From VFZP01 sp043755595 (GTDB lineage Bacteria > Acidobacteriota > Terriglobia > Bryobacterales > Bryobacteraceae): a stretch of DNA of 32,902 nucleotides. Position 1 is the first letter of the stretch, and each line of letters opens with the position of its first letter. Positions 8,182 through 17,709 of this stretch are shown here, piece by piece. The notes under the pieces are model-generated. The model worked only from the letters and a program-made list of their open reading frames with translations, had not been told where the DNA came from and made no database searches. The position numbers and the translations under genes are program-made. The stretch covers positions 1-32,902 of the forward strand of contig JAYUSQ010000295.1 of the NCBI GenBank assembly GCA_043755595.1, given 5' to 3'.

Positions 8182-10379
8182 ATTTCCGCAGCGATGACGC
8201 TGCGGCCTCATTGAAGCTCTGCAAAACAGTGCCTTCCGCTCTGCCTATCGAGACATTTCCGCAGCGATGACGCTGCGGCCTCATTGAAGCGATGAGCAAG
8301 ACTGCCGCGCGCGTGGGTGTCGCGGATTTCCGCAGCGATGACGCTGCGGCCTCATTGAAGCTCTATACAATAACTCGGCCTATTACGATTCTTAAAATTT
8401 CCGCAGCGATGACGCTGCGGCCTCATTGAAGCCTCTGCAAGCTTGGTCTCTTCGTCAGTAGGCGCCGCGGCATTTCCGCAGCGATGACGCTGCGGCCTCA
8501 TTGAAGCCTGGCCGCTGATAATGGCTTCGGTTACTGCGCTGACCTATTTCCGCAGCGATGACGCTGCGGCCTCATTGAAGCTGCTTGAGCTGCGAGCGCG
8601 ATGTGCGCGCTAACCATATTTCCGCAGCGATGACGCTGCGGCCTCATTGAAGCCTCATGGGCTCGCTGTGTGCAGGAAGCAAAACGGATATTTCCGCAGC
8701 GATGACGCTGCGGCCTCATTGAAGCCGGTTGACCAAGCCATCGATAAGGCTGGCATCCTCCCCATTTCCGCAGCGATGACGCTGCGGCCTCATTGAAGCA
8801 TGCCGAGTCGCGATCCGCGCCCAAACGCAAAGAGCATTTCCGCAGCGATGACGCTGCGGCCTCATTGAAGCCGCGCGGCCCCCACCGTCGTCGGGTCGTC
8901 GGGGTCAATTTCCGCAGCGATGACGCTGCGGCCTCATTGAAGCAAGCACACCAAATTTGACAACACAGCTTGCGTGCTCGATTTCCGCAGCGATGACGCT
9001 GCGGCCTCATTGAAGCCCGATTGACGTGGTTCCAGCCGTGAACGCCGCATTGATTTCCGCAGCGATGACGCTGCGGCCTCATTGAAGCACTCAATTGAGC
9101 CTCATCTTTCTGCCGAACTCGCCAATTTCCGCAGCGATGACGCTGCGGCCTCATTGAAGCACGTGAGAGACGCACGCGCGAAGCGGTAGGATGCTCATTT
9201 CCGCAGCGATGACGCTGCGGCCTCATTGAAGCACGCTGGCAAATCGGCCCGATGGCGACGAAACTATCATTTCCGCAGCGATGACGCTGCGGCCTCATTG
9301 AAGCGAAGCGATGCGAAGGCGTTCCGCCTCAGGGTTATCGATTTCCGCAGCGATGACGCTGCGGCCTCATTGAAGCTCGATTGGCGGCGGCACGGATACC
9401 GCGTACTGCTTTATTTCCGCAGCGATGACGCTGCGGCCTCATTGAAGCGCTGGGTAGGTCTGCGCGTGGAACATGCGGACCGCATTTCCGCAGCGATGAC
9501 GCTGCGGCCTCATTGAAGCCACTCGTCGCGTCTCTGGCGCTTCGACTTTGCATGGATTTCCGCAGCGATGACGCTGCGGCCTCATTGAAGCATCGCCGAT
9601 TTGGATAGAGAATGCGCTTGGAACCACATTTCCGCAGCGATGACGCTGCGGCCTCATTGAAGCGGATGTACCTTCCTCATCCTCCCCGCACGTAGTTCAA
9701 TTTCCGCAGCGATGACGCTGCGGCCTCATTGAAGCCTGCACGCCTCCTCGAAGGAGATCAAGGAGGCTATATTTCCGCAGCGATGACGCTGCGGCCTCAT
9801 TGAAGCGAAACAAAGAACTTAGTAGCTTCGTCTAGGGTCATATTTCCGCAGCGATGACGCTGCGGCCTCATTGAAGCGTCTAACCATCCACTCGCACACC
9901 TCGGTGTAGCGCCGATTTCCGCAGCGATGACGCTGCGGCCTCATTGAAGCGCGGCGGGAAGATCGGGCACGGCGCCCCGCCCCCGATTTCCGCAGCGATG
10001 ACGCTGCGGCCTCATTGAAGCACCGGGTCGCACATCGAGCGGACGGCGCCGCCCCTATTTCCGCAGCGATGACGCTGCGGCCTCATTGAAGCGGACCAAT
10101 GCGACTACTCCAGGCGCGTTGCTTGATTATTTCCGCAGCGATGACGCTGCGGCCTCATTGAAGCGGGTACCGGGGCCGTGAGCCTCGATCACCCGCTGAG
10201 ATTTCCGCAGCGATGACGCTGCGGCCTCATTGAAGCCGTGAAATCGCCGCGAAGCATACCGCCTATTTCATGATTTCCGCAGCGATGACGCTGCGGCCTC
10301 ATTGAAGCGGCAGGCGCATGGCGCCGCCCAGTACGATCACCACATTTCCGCAGCGATGACGCTGCGGCCTCATTGAAGC
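8182..10379 (+). CRISPR. CRISPR array, 31 repeats and 30 spacers (type I-G)
   Basis: Thirty-one 36-bp repeats begin at 8182 and the last ends at 10379. Repeat starts are 71-75 bp apart, so spacers are 35-39 bp, mostly 35 or 36. The repeat begins ATTTCCGCAGCG and ends CCTCATTGAAGC. CCGCAGCG and CGCTGCGG form an 8-bp stem around an ATGA loop, and the terminal ATTGAAGC matches the usual 8-nt crRNA 5' handle, which supports plus-strand transcription away from cas4-cas1. All repeats look identical by eye, including the distal one. Spacers all appear different. Minus-strand open frames in this interval are repeat artefacts. Confidence 0.98.
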
Positions 10380-10539
10380 GCGAAACCGGCGCGCGATCAG
10401 CCGTTCGATGCCTGAGCCCTCTGAGGATGGCATTGCTGCGCTTAAGTGATCTCCCCTTTTGTTTTCGCCCGCTACACCCAACAAAAACTCAACCCAGCGG
10501 CCAGCCCCGCCCCCGCCGCGATATGCTGGTTAAATCATC
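10380..10539. other. Gene-free interval after the CRISPR array
   Basis: No degenerate repeat or convincing coding frame is seen here. The segment presumably holds the array trailer and the promoter of the dehydrogenase gene at 10540. No clear terminator or promoter could be assigned by eye. Confidence 0.5.
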
Positions 10540-11571
10540 ATGAAAGCACTCGTACTCGAGCAATACAAGGTTCTCAAGCTGATCGATATGCCGATGCCCG
10601 ACTTCGGCCCCGACGATCTGCTCGTAAAGGTCAAGGCCTGCGGCATCTGCGGCAGCGATGTCCATGGCTATGATGGCTCAACCGGACGCCGCCTGCCTCC
10701 CATCGTCATGGGCCACGAAGCGGCCGGCCTCGTCGAAGCCGTCGGCGCCAACGTCAAGGACATTCAGCCCGGCGACCGCGTTACGTTCGACTCAACCGTC
10801 TCCTGCGGCGCGTGCTTCTTCTGCTCGCGCGGTCAGATCAATCTCTGCGATAACCGCCAGGTGCTGGGCGTATCGACGCCCGAGTTCAAACGCCACGGCG
10901 CCTTTGCCGAGTACGTCACCGTGCCTCGCCGCATCACCTACAAGCTGCCCGACACCCTTAGCTTCGAACATGCCGCGCTGATCGAGGCCGTTTCCATCGC
11001 CGTTCATGGCGTCAACCGTACGCCGATGCGGCTGGGCGACACCTGCGTCGTCGTCGGCGCGGGGATGATCGGTTCTCTCACGATTCAGGCGGCGCGTCTC
11101 GGCGGCTGCGCCAACGTGATTGCGATCGACGTCGAGGATCGCAAGCTCGACATGGCGCGCAGCTTCGGCGCCAACTACACGTTCAACCCGAAGACGGACG
11201 ACGTGGTGGCCAAGATCAAGGAAGTGACCAACGGCATTGGCGCGGACTCCGCCATCGATTGCGTAGGGGCGACGGCTCCGATTCAGACGTGCCTCAACGT
11301 CGTGCGCAAGGGCGGCCATGTCACCCTGATCGGCAACGTGACGCCGAAAATCGAATTGCCGCTGCAAGTCGTCGTCTCGCGTGAGATCACAATGTACGGC
11401 TCCTGCGCGTCCAACGGCGAGTACCCCGAGTGCATCTCATTGATGGCGGCCGGCAAAATCCAAGTGGCGCCGATCATCTCCGCTCGCATTCCGCTTGAAG
11501 ACGGACCGAAGTTCTTCGAGCGCCTCTATGCGCACGATCAGGAACTGATGAAGGTCATCTTCACGCCGTAG
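10540..11571 (+). CDS. Zinc-dependent medium-chain alcohol/polyol dehydrogenase
   Basis: The 343-residue protein has the full medium-chain dehydrogenase layout. The catalytic zinc site is C37 in CGICGSD, H59-E60 in GHEAAG, and probably E149. The structural zinc loop has C89, C92, C95 and C103 (CGACFFCSRGQINLC). The Rossmann fold has a G173-A-G-M-I-G178 turn, followed by an acidic strand end (AIDVEDRK), which favours NAD. The overall pattern resembles sorbitol, galactitol-phosphate and threonine dehydrogenases; the substrate cannot be told from sequence alone. It is followed 12 bp later by the DUF3604 gene on the same strand, so the two are probably co-transcribed. Confidence 0.88.
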   Translation: MKALVLEQYKVLKLIDMPMPDFGPDDLLVKVKACGICGSDVHGYDGSTGRRLPPIVMGHEAAGLVEAVGANVKDIQPGDRVTFDSTVSCGACFFCSRGQINLCDNRQVLGVSTPEFKRHGAFAEYVTVPRRITYKLPDTLSFEHAALIEAVSIAVHGVNRTPMRLGDTCVVVGAGMIGSLTIQAARLGGCANVIAIDVEDRKLDMARSFGANYTFNPKTDDVVAKIKEVTNGIGADSAIDCVGATAPIQTCLNVVRKGGHVTLIGNVTPKIELPLQVVVSREITMYGSCASNGEYPECISLMAAGKIQVAPIISARIPLEDGPKFFERLYAHDQELMKVIFTP

Positions 11572-11583
11572 CGGCGGGCCTGA

Positions 11584-14403
11584 ATGCGGAAGAGCATCGC
11601 CCCGGCGGCGGCGGCCTTAGCCCTAGTGGCTTGGCTATTTTGGCGTCCTTCTCCCATCACGGCGACGGCCCAGAGCCTCGCGGCGGCGGCGGATATCAAT
11701 GTTCGTCAATTCCGCCTCGTGGTCGGCCTCACTGACGTCTCGCCGCGCGATTGGTCAGGCCGCGTAACGGTCTCTGCAGGCGGTGAACTGGCTGGGATTC
11801 GCGGTTGGCGCTTCACAAGCGGCGAAGACCGTGTCTCAAATGACGCGCAGTTCCGCTTCAAAACCCGGCTGGGTCCCGCCGAAAATCAACTGAATCCCGG
11901 CGCCCCTTACGGCCAGACCGATTGGGACAGCGGGGCCGTGGCGGGCGAGCGTCTCATTCCCGTTGGGCTCACCGTCCGCGTGCGCGGCTCAGAGACCGCG
12001 CGAGTTTCTGTTTCGCTCGGCGGAGATCAAACCATCGCCTTCGCCGTGGGGGAGTTATCGTATGCCAAACCCCTCACCGCGCTTGCAGGCAACGCCAGAA
12101 TAGAGCGCTTACCGGTAGAGTCGCTCGTTAGCGAAAATGGCATGCAGGACGATCAGCCAGCCCTCGCGATCGCTCCTGACGGCGGGACCTGGACCGCGTG
12201 GCTTTCTTATCAGGACGCCGGCGATTGGGTTGTGGTCAGCGACGGCCAGGTCTCCACGCGCATCACCGACAAAGGCGATCATCAAAGCCCCACGCTCGCC
12301 GTGCTCCCCAACGGATTTGTGTTGGCCGCGTGGTCACAACGCGAAGGCCAGGAGTTTCACGTCTATACTTCCTTCCGCGTAGCGGGTCGTTGGAGCGCGG
12401 GCCGCCGTATGTCCACGTTGAGCGGCTCTCACATCTGGCCCCAGCTTTCCGCGGATTCCGGCGGGAATTGCGTGCTGGTCTGGCAGTCGTTACGCGAAGG
12501 CCGATCGGCTATCCGGATGCGGCAATTCGATGGACGCAATTGGGGCGTGGAAGAACCCGTCAATCAGGATAGTGGCAACGCCTGGGCGCCCACGGCGCTG
12601 GTCGCCGCCAAGCGATCGATGTTCGCGTGGGATTCTTACTCGACCGGCGCGTATCAGGTCTGGTTTCGCGAATGGCCAAAGGCTCCCGAACCGGTCACGC
12701 TCAGCCGTAACTTCTCGGTCCGCCCCTCGATTGCCGCCGCGCCGGATGGCAAAGTGGTAATCGCGTGGGAAGAATCGGACCCGCTGTGGGGCAAGGATTT
12801 TTCGTACGCGGCAGATCGCCGCGGCACGCCGCTCTACAAGAACCGGCGCGTGCGCCTGGCCGTCCGGGATGCCGGAGGAATGTGGAAAGCCTTGACGGGC
12901 GACCCAGCCGAATCGCTCCCGCCCGAACTCCGCCGTTATGTGCAGCAGCCGCGTATTGCGTTTGACTCGTCCGGGCGGCTGCATCTGCTGTTCCGCTGCC
13001 GCACCTTCGCAACCACCGCCCGGGTCGACAACTGGGCCACCGGCGGCCGCTGGGAAACCTTCCTAACGCGCCGCGAAGGGCAAAGTTGGACTCCGGCCAT
13101 TCTGATGCCGGAGAGTGAGGGCCGCAATGGAATGAGATCGGCGGTGGCCGTCAACGGCAGTTGGATCGCCGCCGCCTGGCCCACCGATCGCCGCTCATTT
13201 CCCGAAGGCCGTTATGCCGACCTCGACATTTTGACCATGCAGATTTCCGCCGGAGGCGCACCGTCCACCTTGTCGACTGAAGCGTCGCAACCGGCCGAAG
13301 CAGCCGAAAACCCGCAACCCGACGAAGATGCCGACGTAGCCCGCCTGCGCGCCCACCGGATGGCCGTCAACGGCAAGGAATACCGGATTGCGCGCGGAGA
13401 CCTGCACCGGCACAGCGAACTCTCGCTCGATGGTGCGGGCGACGGTTCGATCGACGATCTTTTCCGCTACGCGATGGATGCAGCTCAGTTGGATTTCGCG
13501 CAGGTGTCCGACCATCAGATGGGTAACGACGAAGAGTACAACTGGTGGCTCACGCAGAAGTCGACCGACATGTACTTCATGCCGCTACGCTTTCTCACCC
13601 TCTACGGCTATGAGCGGCGTGCGGCGTTTCCCAACGGCCACCGCACGATCACCTGGACCGAGCGCGGGCGGCCGGTCCTCAAGGTGGGTCCCAAAGAAGC
13701 GAGGGGCGCCGAAAACACCGGCCCGATTCTCTATCCTTATCTCGGCCGCACCAACGGCATTGCCTACTCCCAAGCCACAGCCACCGGCGACGGCACAGAC
13801 TGGGCCGAGCGCGATTCCGCCTTCGAACCCGCCTCCGAAATCTATCAGGGCTTCGATGCCAGCTATGAAAATCCCGGCGCACCGCGAGCCTGGCGACAGG
13901 GGGACAAAATCGTGCATGGCGCCGTGAACCGCGCCGGCTATTTGTGGAATGCCTGGGCGCGCGGGCACAAGATTGGAGTGATCGCCGGCTCCGATCACGT
14001 CTCCACCCACGTCTCGTTTGCTTTCGCGCTGGTGGAAGATTTCAGCCGCCAGGGCCTTGCCGATGCGATTCGGCGGCGGCACACTTACGCCGCTACCGAC
14101 GCCATCGTCCTCGACTACCGTTTGATCGCCGGCGGCGCCACCGCGCTGATGGGCGATGCGATTTCCAGCGACTCCCCGCCCCGGCTTGAGATCAGGATTC
14201 TGGGCACCGCGCCCATCGCTCAAGTCGATATCGTCAAGAACAATACTTATGTTCATCAGCTCAAGCCCGATCAGCGTGAAGTGACTCTCACTTACATTGA
14301 TACTGCCTTTGGGGAAGGCGAATCTTACTACTATGTCCGCGCCCGCCAAGCCGACGGCCAGTTGGTTTGGAGCTCTCCGATCTGGGTTCGCAAGCGGCCT
14401 TGA
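11584..14403 (+). CDS. Exported beta-propeller protein with C-terminal DUF3604 (PHP-like) domain
   Basis: The 939-residue protein starts with a hydrophobic leader (residues ~5-30). Residues ~190-560 contain repeated units of the type PALAIAPDGGTWTAWLSYQ, PTLAVLPNGFVLAAWSQ, PQLSADSGGNCVLVWQS and PSIAAAPDGKVVIAWEE, a beta-propeller of BNR-like character. The C-terminal DUF3604 domain begins at about residue 600 with GDLHRHSELS, then QVSDHQMG (~640) and AGSDHVSTH (~800). These His/Asp clusters resemble PHP metal sites. DUF3604 proteins are predicted metal-dependent hydrolases of unknown substrate. The protein is probably periplasmic or surface-exposed. The fold and metal calls are pattern-based and the function is unknown. 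Confidence 0.8.
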   Translation: MRKSIAPAAAALALVAWLFWRPSPITATAQSLAAAADINVRQFRLVVGLTDVSPRDWSGRVTVSAGGELAGIRGWRFTSGEDRVSNDAQFRFKTRLGPAENQLNPGAPYGQTDWDSGAVAGERLIPVGLTVRVRGSETARVSVSLGGDQTIAFAVGELSYAKPLTALAGNARIERLPVESLVSENGMQDDQPALAIAPDGGTWTAWLSYQDAGDWVVVSDGQVSTRITDKGDHQSPTLAVLPNGFVLAAWSQREGQEFHVYTSFRVAGRWSAGRRMSTLSGSHIWPQLSADSGGNCVLVWQSLREGRSAIRMRQFDGRNWGVEEPVNQDSGNAWAPTALVAAKRSMFAWDSYSTGAYQVWFREWPKAPEPVTLSRNFSVRPSIAAAPDGKVVIAWEESDPLWGKDFSYAADRRGTPLYKNRRVRLAVRDAGGMWKALTGDPAESLPPELRRYVQQPRIAFDSSGRLHLLFRCRTFATTARVDNWATGGRWETFLTRREGQSWTPAILMPESEGRNGMRSAVAVNGSWIAAAWPTDRRSFPEGRYADLDILTMQISAGGAPSTLSTEASQPAEAAENPQPDEDADVARLRAHRMAVNGKEYRIARGDLHRHSELSLDGAGDGSIDDLFRYAMDAAQLDFAQVSDHQMGNDEEYNWWLTQKSTDMYFMPLRFLTLYGYERRAAFPNGHRTITWTERGRPVLKVGPKEARGAENTGPILYPYLGRTNGIAYSQATATGDGTDWAERDSAFEPASEIYQGFDASYENPGAPRAWRQGDKIVHGAVNRAGYLWNAWARGHKIGVIAGSDHVSTHVSFAFALVEDFSRQGLADAIRRRHTYAATDAIVLDYRLIAGGATALMGDAISSDSPPRLEIRILGTAPIAQVDIVKNNTYVHQLKPDQREVTLTYIDTAFGEGESYYYVRARQADGQLVWSSPIWVRKRP

Positions 14404-14544
14404 CGGACTGTCAACTATTTGCATAACGGATCGAATCTTTACCCTGGAATAGCCTCTCACTTACCCGCTCTGTGCCCCAGGCATACGTAACAATTTACCT
14501 TCAACTTCACCTCAGATTTAATCCCACAAACCCGATGGAAGTCT

Positions 14545-15957
14545 GTGACCGGATTCCACCCCTCTCAACGCCTGATGATCATCGCCGAAGCCCCAGTCGC
14601 CCCGGGAATACCGGGAGGCATCGGCGAAAGCTACGACGCGGTTGCGCATGCAAACGTCTTCGAAGCGCTTCAGGCCCTGCGCAATTCTGAATGGGACGCC
14701 GTCCTGATTCAGTTGCCCATCGACGGCTGGAGCGGTGAAGAACTCCTTGAGGAGGTCCGGCGCGCCGCGCCTGCGTCGCCCTGCTTGATCCAGGGCGCTC
14801 CTGGTGAGGACTGGATACAGGCCGTCAGGCTGTCCAAGCTCGGCGCCTTTGCATGGTTCCCGTCCGCTGCTTCGCCGGCTGACCGCATCGGCGGACTCGA
14901 AGCCGCTTTCGCCGATCGTTTGGCCCTGCGCCGCCCCGTCAATCTCGAAGAACCATGGCGCAGATTCCTGGTCGGTGATACTTCGGCCATGCGCCAGGTG
15001 ACCGATACTATCCGCCTGGTTGGCCCTCGCCGTTCGACGGTGCTGATTACCGGAGAGACTGGCACAGGCAAAGAAATTGCCGCACGCGCCGTTCACGCCG
15101 CATCCACCCGGGGTCACCTGCCAATGGTGGCTGTCAATTGCAGCGCTCTCCCGGACAACCTTCTGGAGGCTGAGCTTTTCGGCCATGTCCGTGGCGCTTT
15201 CACCGGTGCTGTCCAAAGCCGCGTAGGCCGTTTTGAACAGGCTGACCGGGGAACGATCTTTCTAGACGAAATCGCGGAGATGCCGCTCGATCTCCAGGCC
15301 AAGCTTCTCCGTGTGCTGCAAGAACGCGAATTCCAACGGCTGGGCAGCTCAGACACCGTCAAGATCGACGTTCGCGTGATCGCCGCTTGCAATGTAGATC
15401 TTGAAGAGCGGGTCCGGCGCGGAAAATTTCGCGAAGATCTGTTCTATCGCCTCAATGTCGTTCCAATTCGCATGCCGGCGCTGCGCGAACGTGCGCGCGA
15501 TATCCCCGTACTGGTGGCCCATTTTCTGGACAAAGTGTGTGCGCAGGAGGATGTCCCCGTAAAACGTGTAACAACGGAGACTCTAGGCCGCCTGATGCGC
15601 CATGGTTGGCCCGGCAATGTACGGCAGCTCGAGAACGCCGTCGAAATGGCGGTGGCGCTGAGTGGCGTTCGGGACTCTCTCTTCCCGAGTGATTTCCCGC
15701 TTCCGTCCCTGGTGTCTGAGAAAGCGGCGCCCGTCGGCATGGTCACCCAATTGGGAGTGCCTGACGAGGGCTTGGACTTCGAGCAGATCGTCGGCGCCAT
15801 CGAAATGCGGCTGCTGGAACAGGCCTTGCGAAAGACTTCGGGCAACAAGAAGGCCGCTGCCGATCTCCTGCGTCTGAAACGCACAACGCTGACCGCCAAA
15901 CTCAAAAGCCTCCAAGCCCTAGCCACGCGCTCAGGAATGGCGGCAGCGGCGTTTTAG
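14545..15957 (+). CDS. Sigma-54-dependent transcriptional activator with degenerate receiver domain
   Basis: Of 470 residues, about 155-385 form the AAA+ sigma-54 interaction domain: Walker A GETGTGKE (170-177), the GAFTGA loop that contacts sigma-54 (217-222), Walker B GTIFLDEI (~236), and HGWPGNVRQLEN. The C-terminus carries a Fis-type helix-turn-helix (KTSGNKKAAADLL...RTTLTAKLKSL). The N-terminal ~115 residues look like a response-regulator receiver, but the strand that should carry the phospho-Asp reads AVLIQLPIDGWSGEELL, with Gln in that place, so it is a pseudo-receiver. The start is GTG at 14545; an ATG at 14575 in the same frame is a reasonable alternative. Targets are unknown. Confidence 0.9.
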   Translation: MTGFHPSQRLMIIAEAPVAPGIPGGIGESYDAVAHANVFEALQALRNSEWDAVLIQLPIDGWSGEELLEEVRRAAPASPCLIQGAPGEDWIQAVRLSKLGAFAWFPSAASPADRIGGLEAAFADRLALRRPVNLEEPWRRFLVGDTSAMRQVTDTIRLVGPRRSTVLITGETGTGKEIAARAVHAASTRGHLPMVAVNCSALPDNLLEAELFGHVRGAFTGAVQSRVGRFEQADRGTIFLDEIAEMPLDLQAKLLRVLQEREFQRLGSSDTVKIDVRVIAACNVDLEERVRRGKFREDLFYRLNVVPIRMPALRERARDIPVLVAHFLDKVCAQEDVPVKRVTTETLGRLMRHGWPGNVRQLENAVEMAVALSGVRDSLFPSDFPLPSLVSEKAAPVGMVTQLGVPDEGLDFEQIVGAIEMRLLEQALRKTSGNKKAAADLLRLKRTTLTAKLKSLQALATRSGMAAAAF

Positions 15958-16066
15958 CCAAGCCGCACGCGACCCGAATCCGGCCTAAGTTAAGAGCCTA
16001 CGCTTCAACTGCTTGGAGCATGTCCGCGCGGGCTCGCAGTCCGAGGGCGGCTGACCGCATAGGATC

Positions 16067-16460
16067 TCAGTAATTGGGCGCGAACCTTTCCAAATCCGGC
16101 TTGTCGATCAACTGTGGCGCTCTGATGTCGTACGCCAGCGTTACCGGCCGCCCGTAGGCGTTGCAAACCAGCACGACCAGTCTGCTCAGCTCGTTCGTCC
16201 AAAAATAGCGTACGTCACTCGTCAGCCAATCCTTGGCTCCAGCCGGGCATCCAACGCGAGAAGTCCTCGATAGTAGTCGCTCACCGTCACTTCGACAGCA
16301 TGGCTCGGGAATCGAACGAAAGACTGCAAGCGTTCCTGCTCGCCCACCGAAGGCGCCCCGATCAAAATCAAAGAGATCGCCCCGACGGGTCCGATCGAAT
16401 ATTTACCGATTTTGTGGGCCACGGCGATAAGACGCCGCCACGGTAAGAATAGGCGATTCG
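16067..16460 (-). pseudogene. Frameshifted gene of unknown function
   Basis: On the minus strand one frame reads LPWRRLIAVAHKIGKYSI...SLILIGAPSVGEQERLQS...YYRGLLALDARLEP and ends at 16222. A second frame continues from about 16235 as GAKDWLTSDVRYFWTNE...LVVLVCNAYGRPVTLAYD...LERFAPNY and stops at 16067. The two frames abut in the right order, which suggests one protein of about 125 residues broken by a single-base frameshift near 16235. No family is recognised and no start codon is clear. Both halves have protein-like composition, but this is a judgement by eye, and two chance frames remain possible. Confidence 0.4.
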
Positions 16461-16466
16461 CCCCGC

Positions 16467-17036
16467 CTATTTTTTTGGCGGGCTGATCATGATGTGCGCG
16501 CCGGCGGTGCCCGGATACATCAGCCACGGCTCGGTGCCGGACTTCGTCGTCAGCCCTGTCGATTCAGGCGTCGCGTAGGGCGAGTAGATAACCCATCGCA
16601 GGTAGGATGCGACGATCACGCCCGTGGCGGCGTCGAAGCTCTTGCCCGTCAGCACGTACAACATGCGCGCCTCGCGCGGCATCTTCACTTTGCCGTCGTC
16701 CACTTCCTTCCAGCGCTGCTTGTGCCGGTCCTGCCCCTTGGAGCCCTCCGCGTCGAGCTCACGGCCGCGCGCCATAAACGGATCGAGATCCTTGTGATAA
16801 CAGGCGATGTTGAGGCCGTCGACTTTCGGATCGTCACCCAGGCAGATCATGTCGTTCGTCCCCGCGCGGAGCGTGACGAGTTTACCCTCGGCACTATAGC
16901 CAAGGACGGCGGCGCCTTCGCGGCGATCCTTCGGCGCCGCTTGTACTGCGGCGGCAATCTGTTCGGCAGCGGGTGGAACCGGAGCGGCTAATCCGGCGGC
17001 AGCAGTGAAAGCAAAAAGAACGGTAAAACGTGGCAT
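16467..17036 (-). CDS. Small exported protein of unknown function
   Basis: The 189-residue product begins MPRFTVLFAFTAAAGLAAP, a signal peptide, so it is probably periplasmic. ATG at 17036 was chosen over the much longer open frame reaching 17453, because it places the signal peptide at the N-terminus and leaves the divergent FAS1 gene free; ATG at 17048 is an alternative. The mature part contains MICLGDDPKVDGLNIACYHKDLDPFMARGRE, then AREARMLYVLTG-like residues and a C-terminal YSPYATPESTGL...AHIMISP. It resembles uncharacterised acidobacterial secreted proteins, but no named domain is recognised. It is divergent from the FAS1 gene across a shared ~110-bp promoter region. Confidence 0.7.
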   Translation of the reverse strand: MPRFTVLFAFTAAAGLAAPVPPAAEQIAAAVQAAPKDRREGAAVLGYSAEGKLVTLRAGTNDMICLGDDPKVDGLNIACYHKDLDPFMARGRELDAEGSKGQDRHKQRWKEVDDGKVKMPREARMLYVLTGKSFDAATGVIVASYLRWVIYSPYATPESTGLTTKSGTEPWLMYPGTAGAHIMISPPKK

Positions 17037-17145
17037 GGTCACTATCATAAATCCAAACGCCCCCGCCGCGCGTACCCCTCTGTGAACGGCGCGACCGCCA
17101 CGGATTCGCAGCCGAAAGCTTTTCAATGTTGAAGGAGAAATTCCG

Positions 17146-17697
17146 ATGACTCGACGTGTGTCTTTTCGCATCATGATCACGGCCGGCCTGTGGGTAGCGG
17201 CCGGATATGCCGCCAAGAATCCCTTGGTGGGCGGCCAGGAGACGCTTCCCTCCAAGAACATTATTGAGAACGCCACGAACTCGGCCGACCATACAACGCT
17301 GGTGGCTGCGGTCAAGGCGGCCGGACTGGTTGAAACGCTGCAAGGGTCGGGGCCATTCACGGTGTTCGCCCCTGTGAATGCAGCGTTTGAGAAGTTACCC
17401 GCCGGCGCCGTGCCGATGCTGTTGCAACCCGAGAATAAGGCGATGTTGGCCAAGGTGCTGACGTATCACGTGGTCAGCGGCCGGGTCTCTTCGATGGACC
17501 TCGCTAAATGGATCAAGAAGGGCAAAGGTACGGCTGAACTGAAGACCGTCAGCGGCGGCAAACTCTGGGCCAGAATGGACGGCAAAGACATCGTGCTCAA
17601 GGATGAAAAGGGCGGGATGTCGAAAATCACGCAGGCCAACGTCTTTCAGTCGAATGGCGTGATTCACGTCATCGACACGGTCGAGATGTCGAACTAA
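17146..17697 (+). CDS. Fasciclin (FAS1) domain exported protein
   Basis: The 183-residue protein has a short hydrophobic leader (about residues 8-22) and one FAS1 domain (~35-183). The FAS1 signatures are ADHTTLVAAVKAAGL, GPFTVFAPVNAAFEKLP, the central LTYHVVSGR and the C-terminal SNGVIHVIDTVEM. FAS1 domains mediate adhesion or matrix contact and occur in many secreted bacterial proteins. GAAGGAG lies ahead of the ATG at a good distance. The DUF4394 gene begins 12 bp after the stop, so the two form an operon. The domain is complete. Confidence 0.92.
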   Translation: MTRRVSFRIMITAGLWVAAGYAAKNPLVGGQETLPSKNIIENATNSADHTTLVAAVKAAGLVETLQGSGPFTVFAPVNAAFEKLPAGAVPMLLQPENKAMLAKVLTYHVVSGRVSSMDLAKWIKKGKGTAELKTVSGGKLWARMDGKDIVLKDEKGGMSKITQANVFQSNGVIHVIDTVEMSN

Positions 17698-17709
17698 GGA
17701 CCTACTACC

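Noticed and set aside
8531..9657. Minus-strand frames repeating MRPQRHRCGN or FNEAAASSLRK
   Set aside because: They are translations of the CRISPR repeat, not genes.
13585..14460. 291-residue minus-strand frame antisense to the DUF3604 domain
   Set aside because: Gly/Ala/Val-rich shadow of a well-supported gene on the other strand.
14518..15216. 232-residue minus-strand frame
   Set aside because: Antisense to the sigma-54 activator, with no recognisable domain.
16455..16480. Hairpin CCCGCC...GGCGGG with a T-run as a terminator
   Set aside because: The T-run is in the loop and not after the stem on either strand, and the stem contains the stop of the small exported protein gene.
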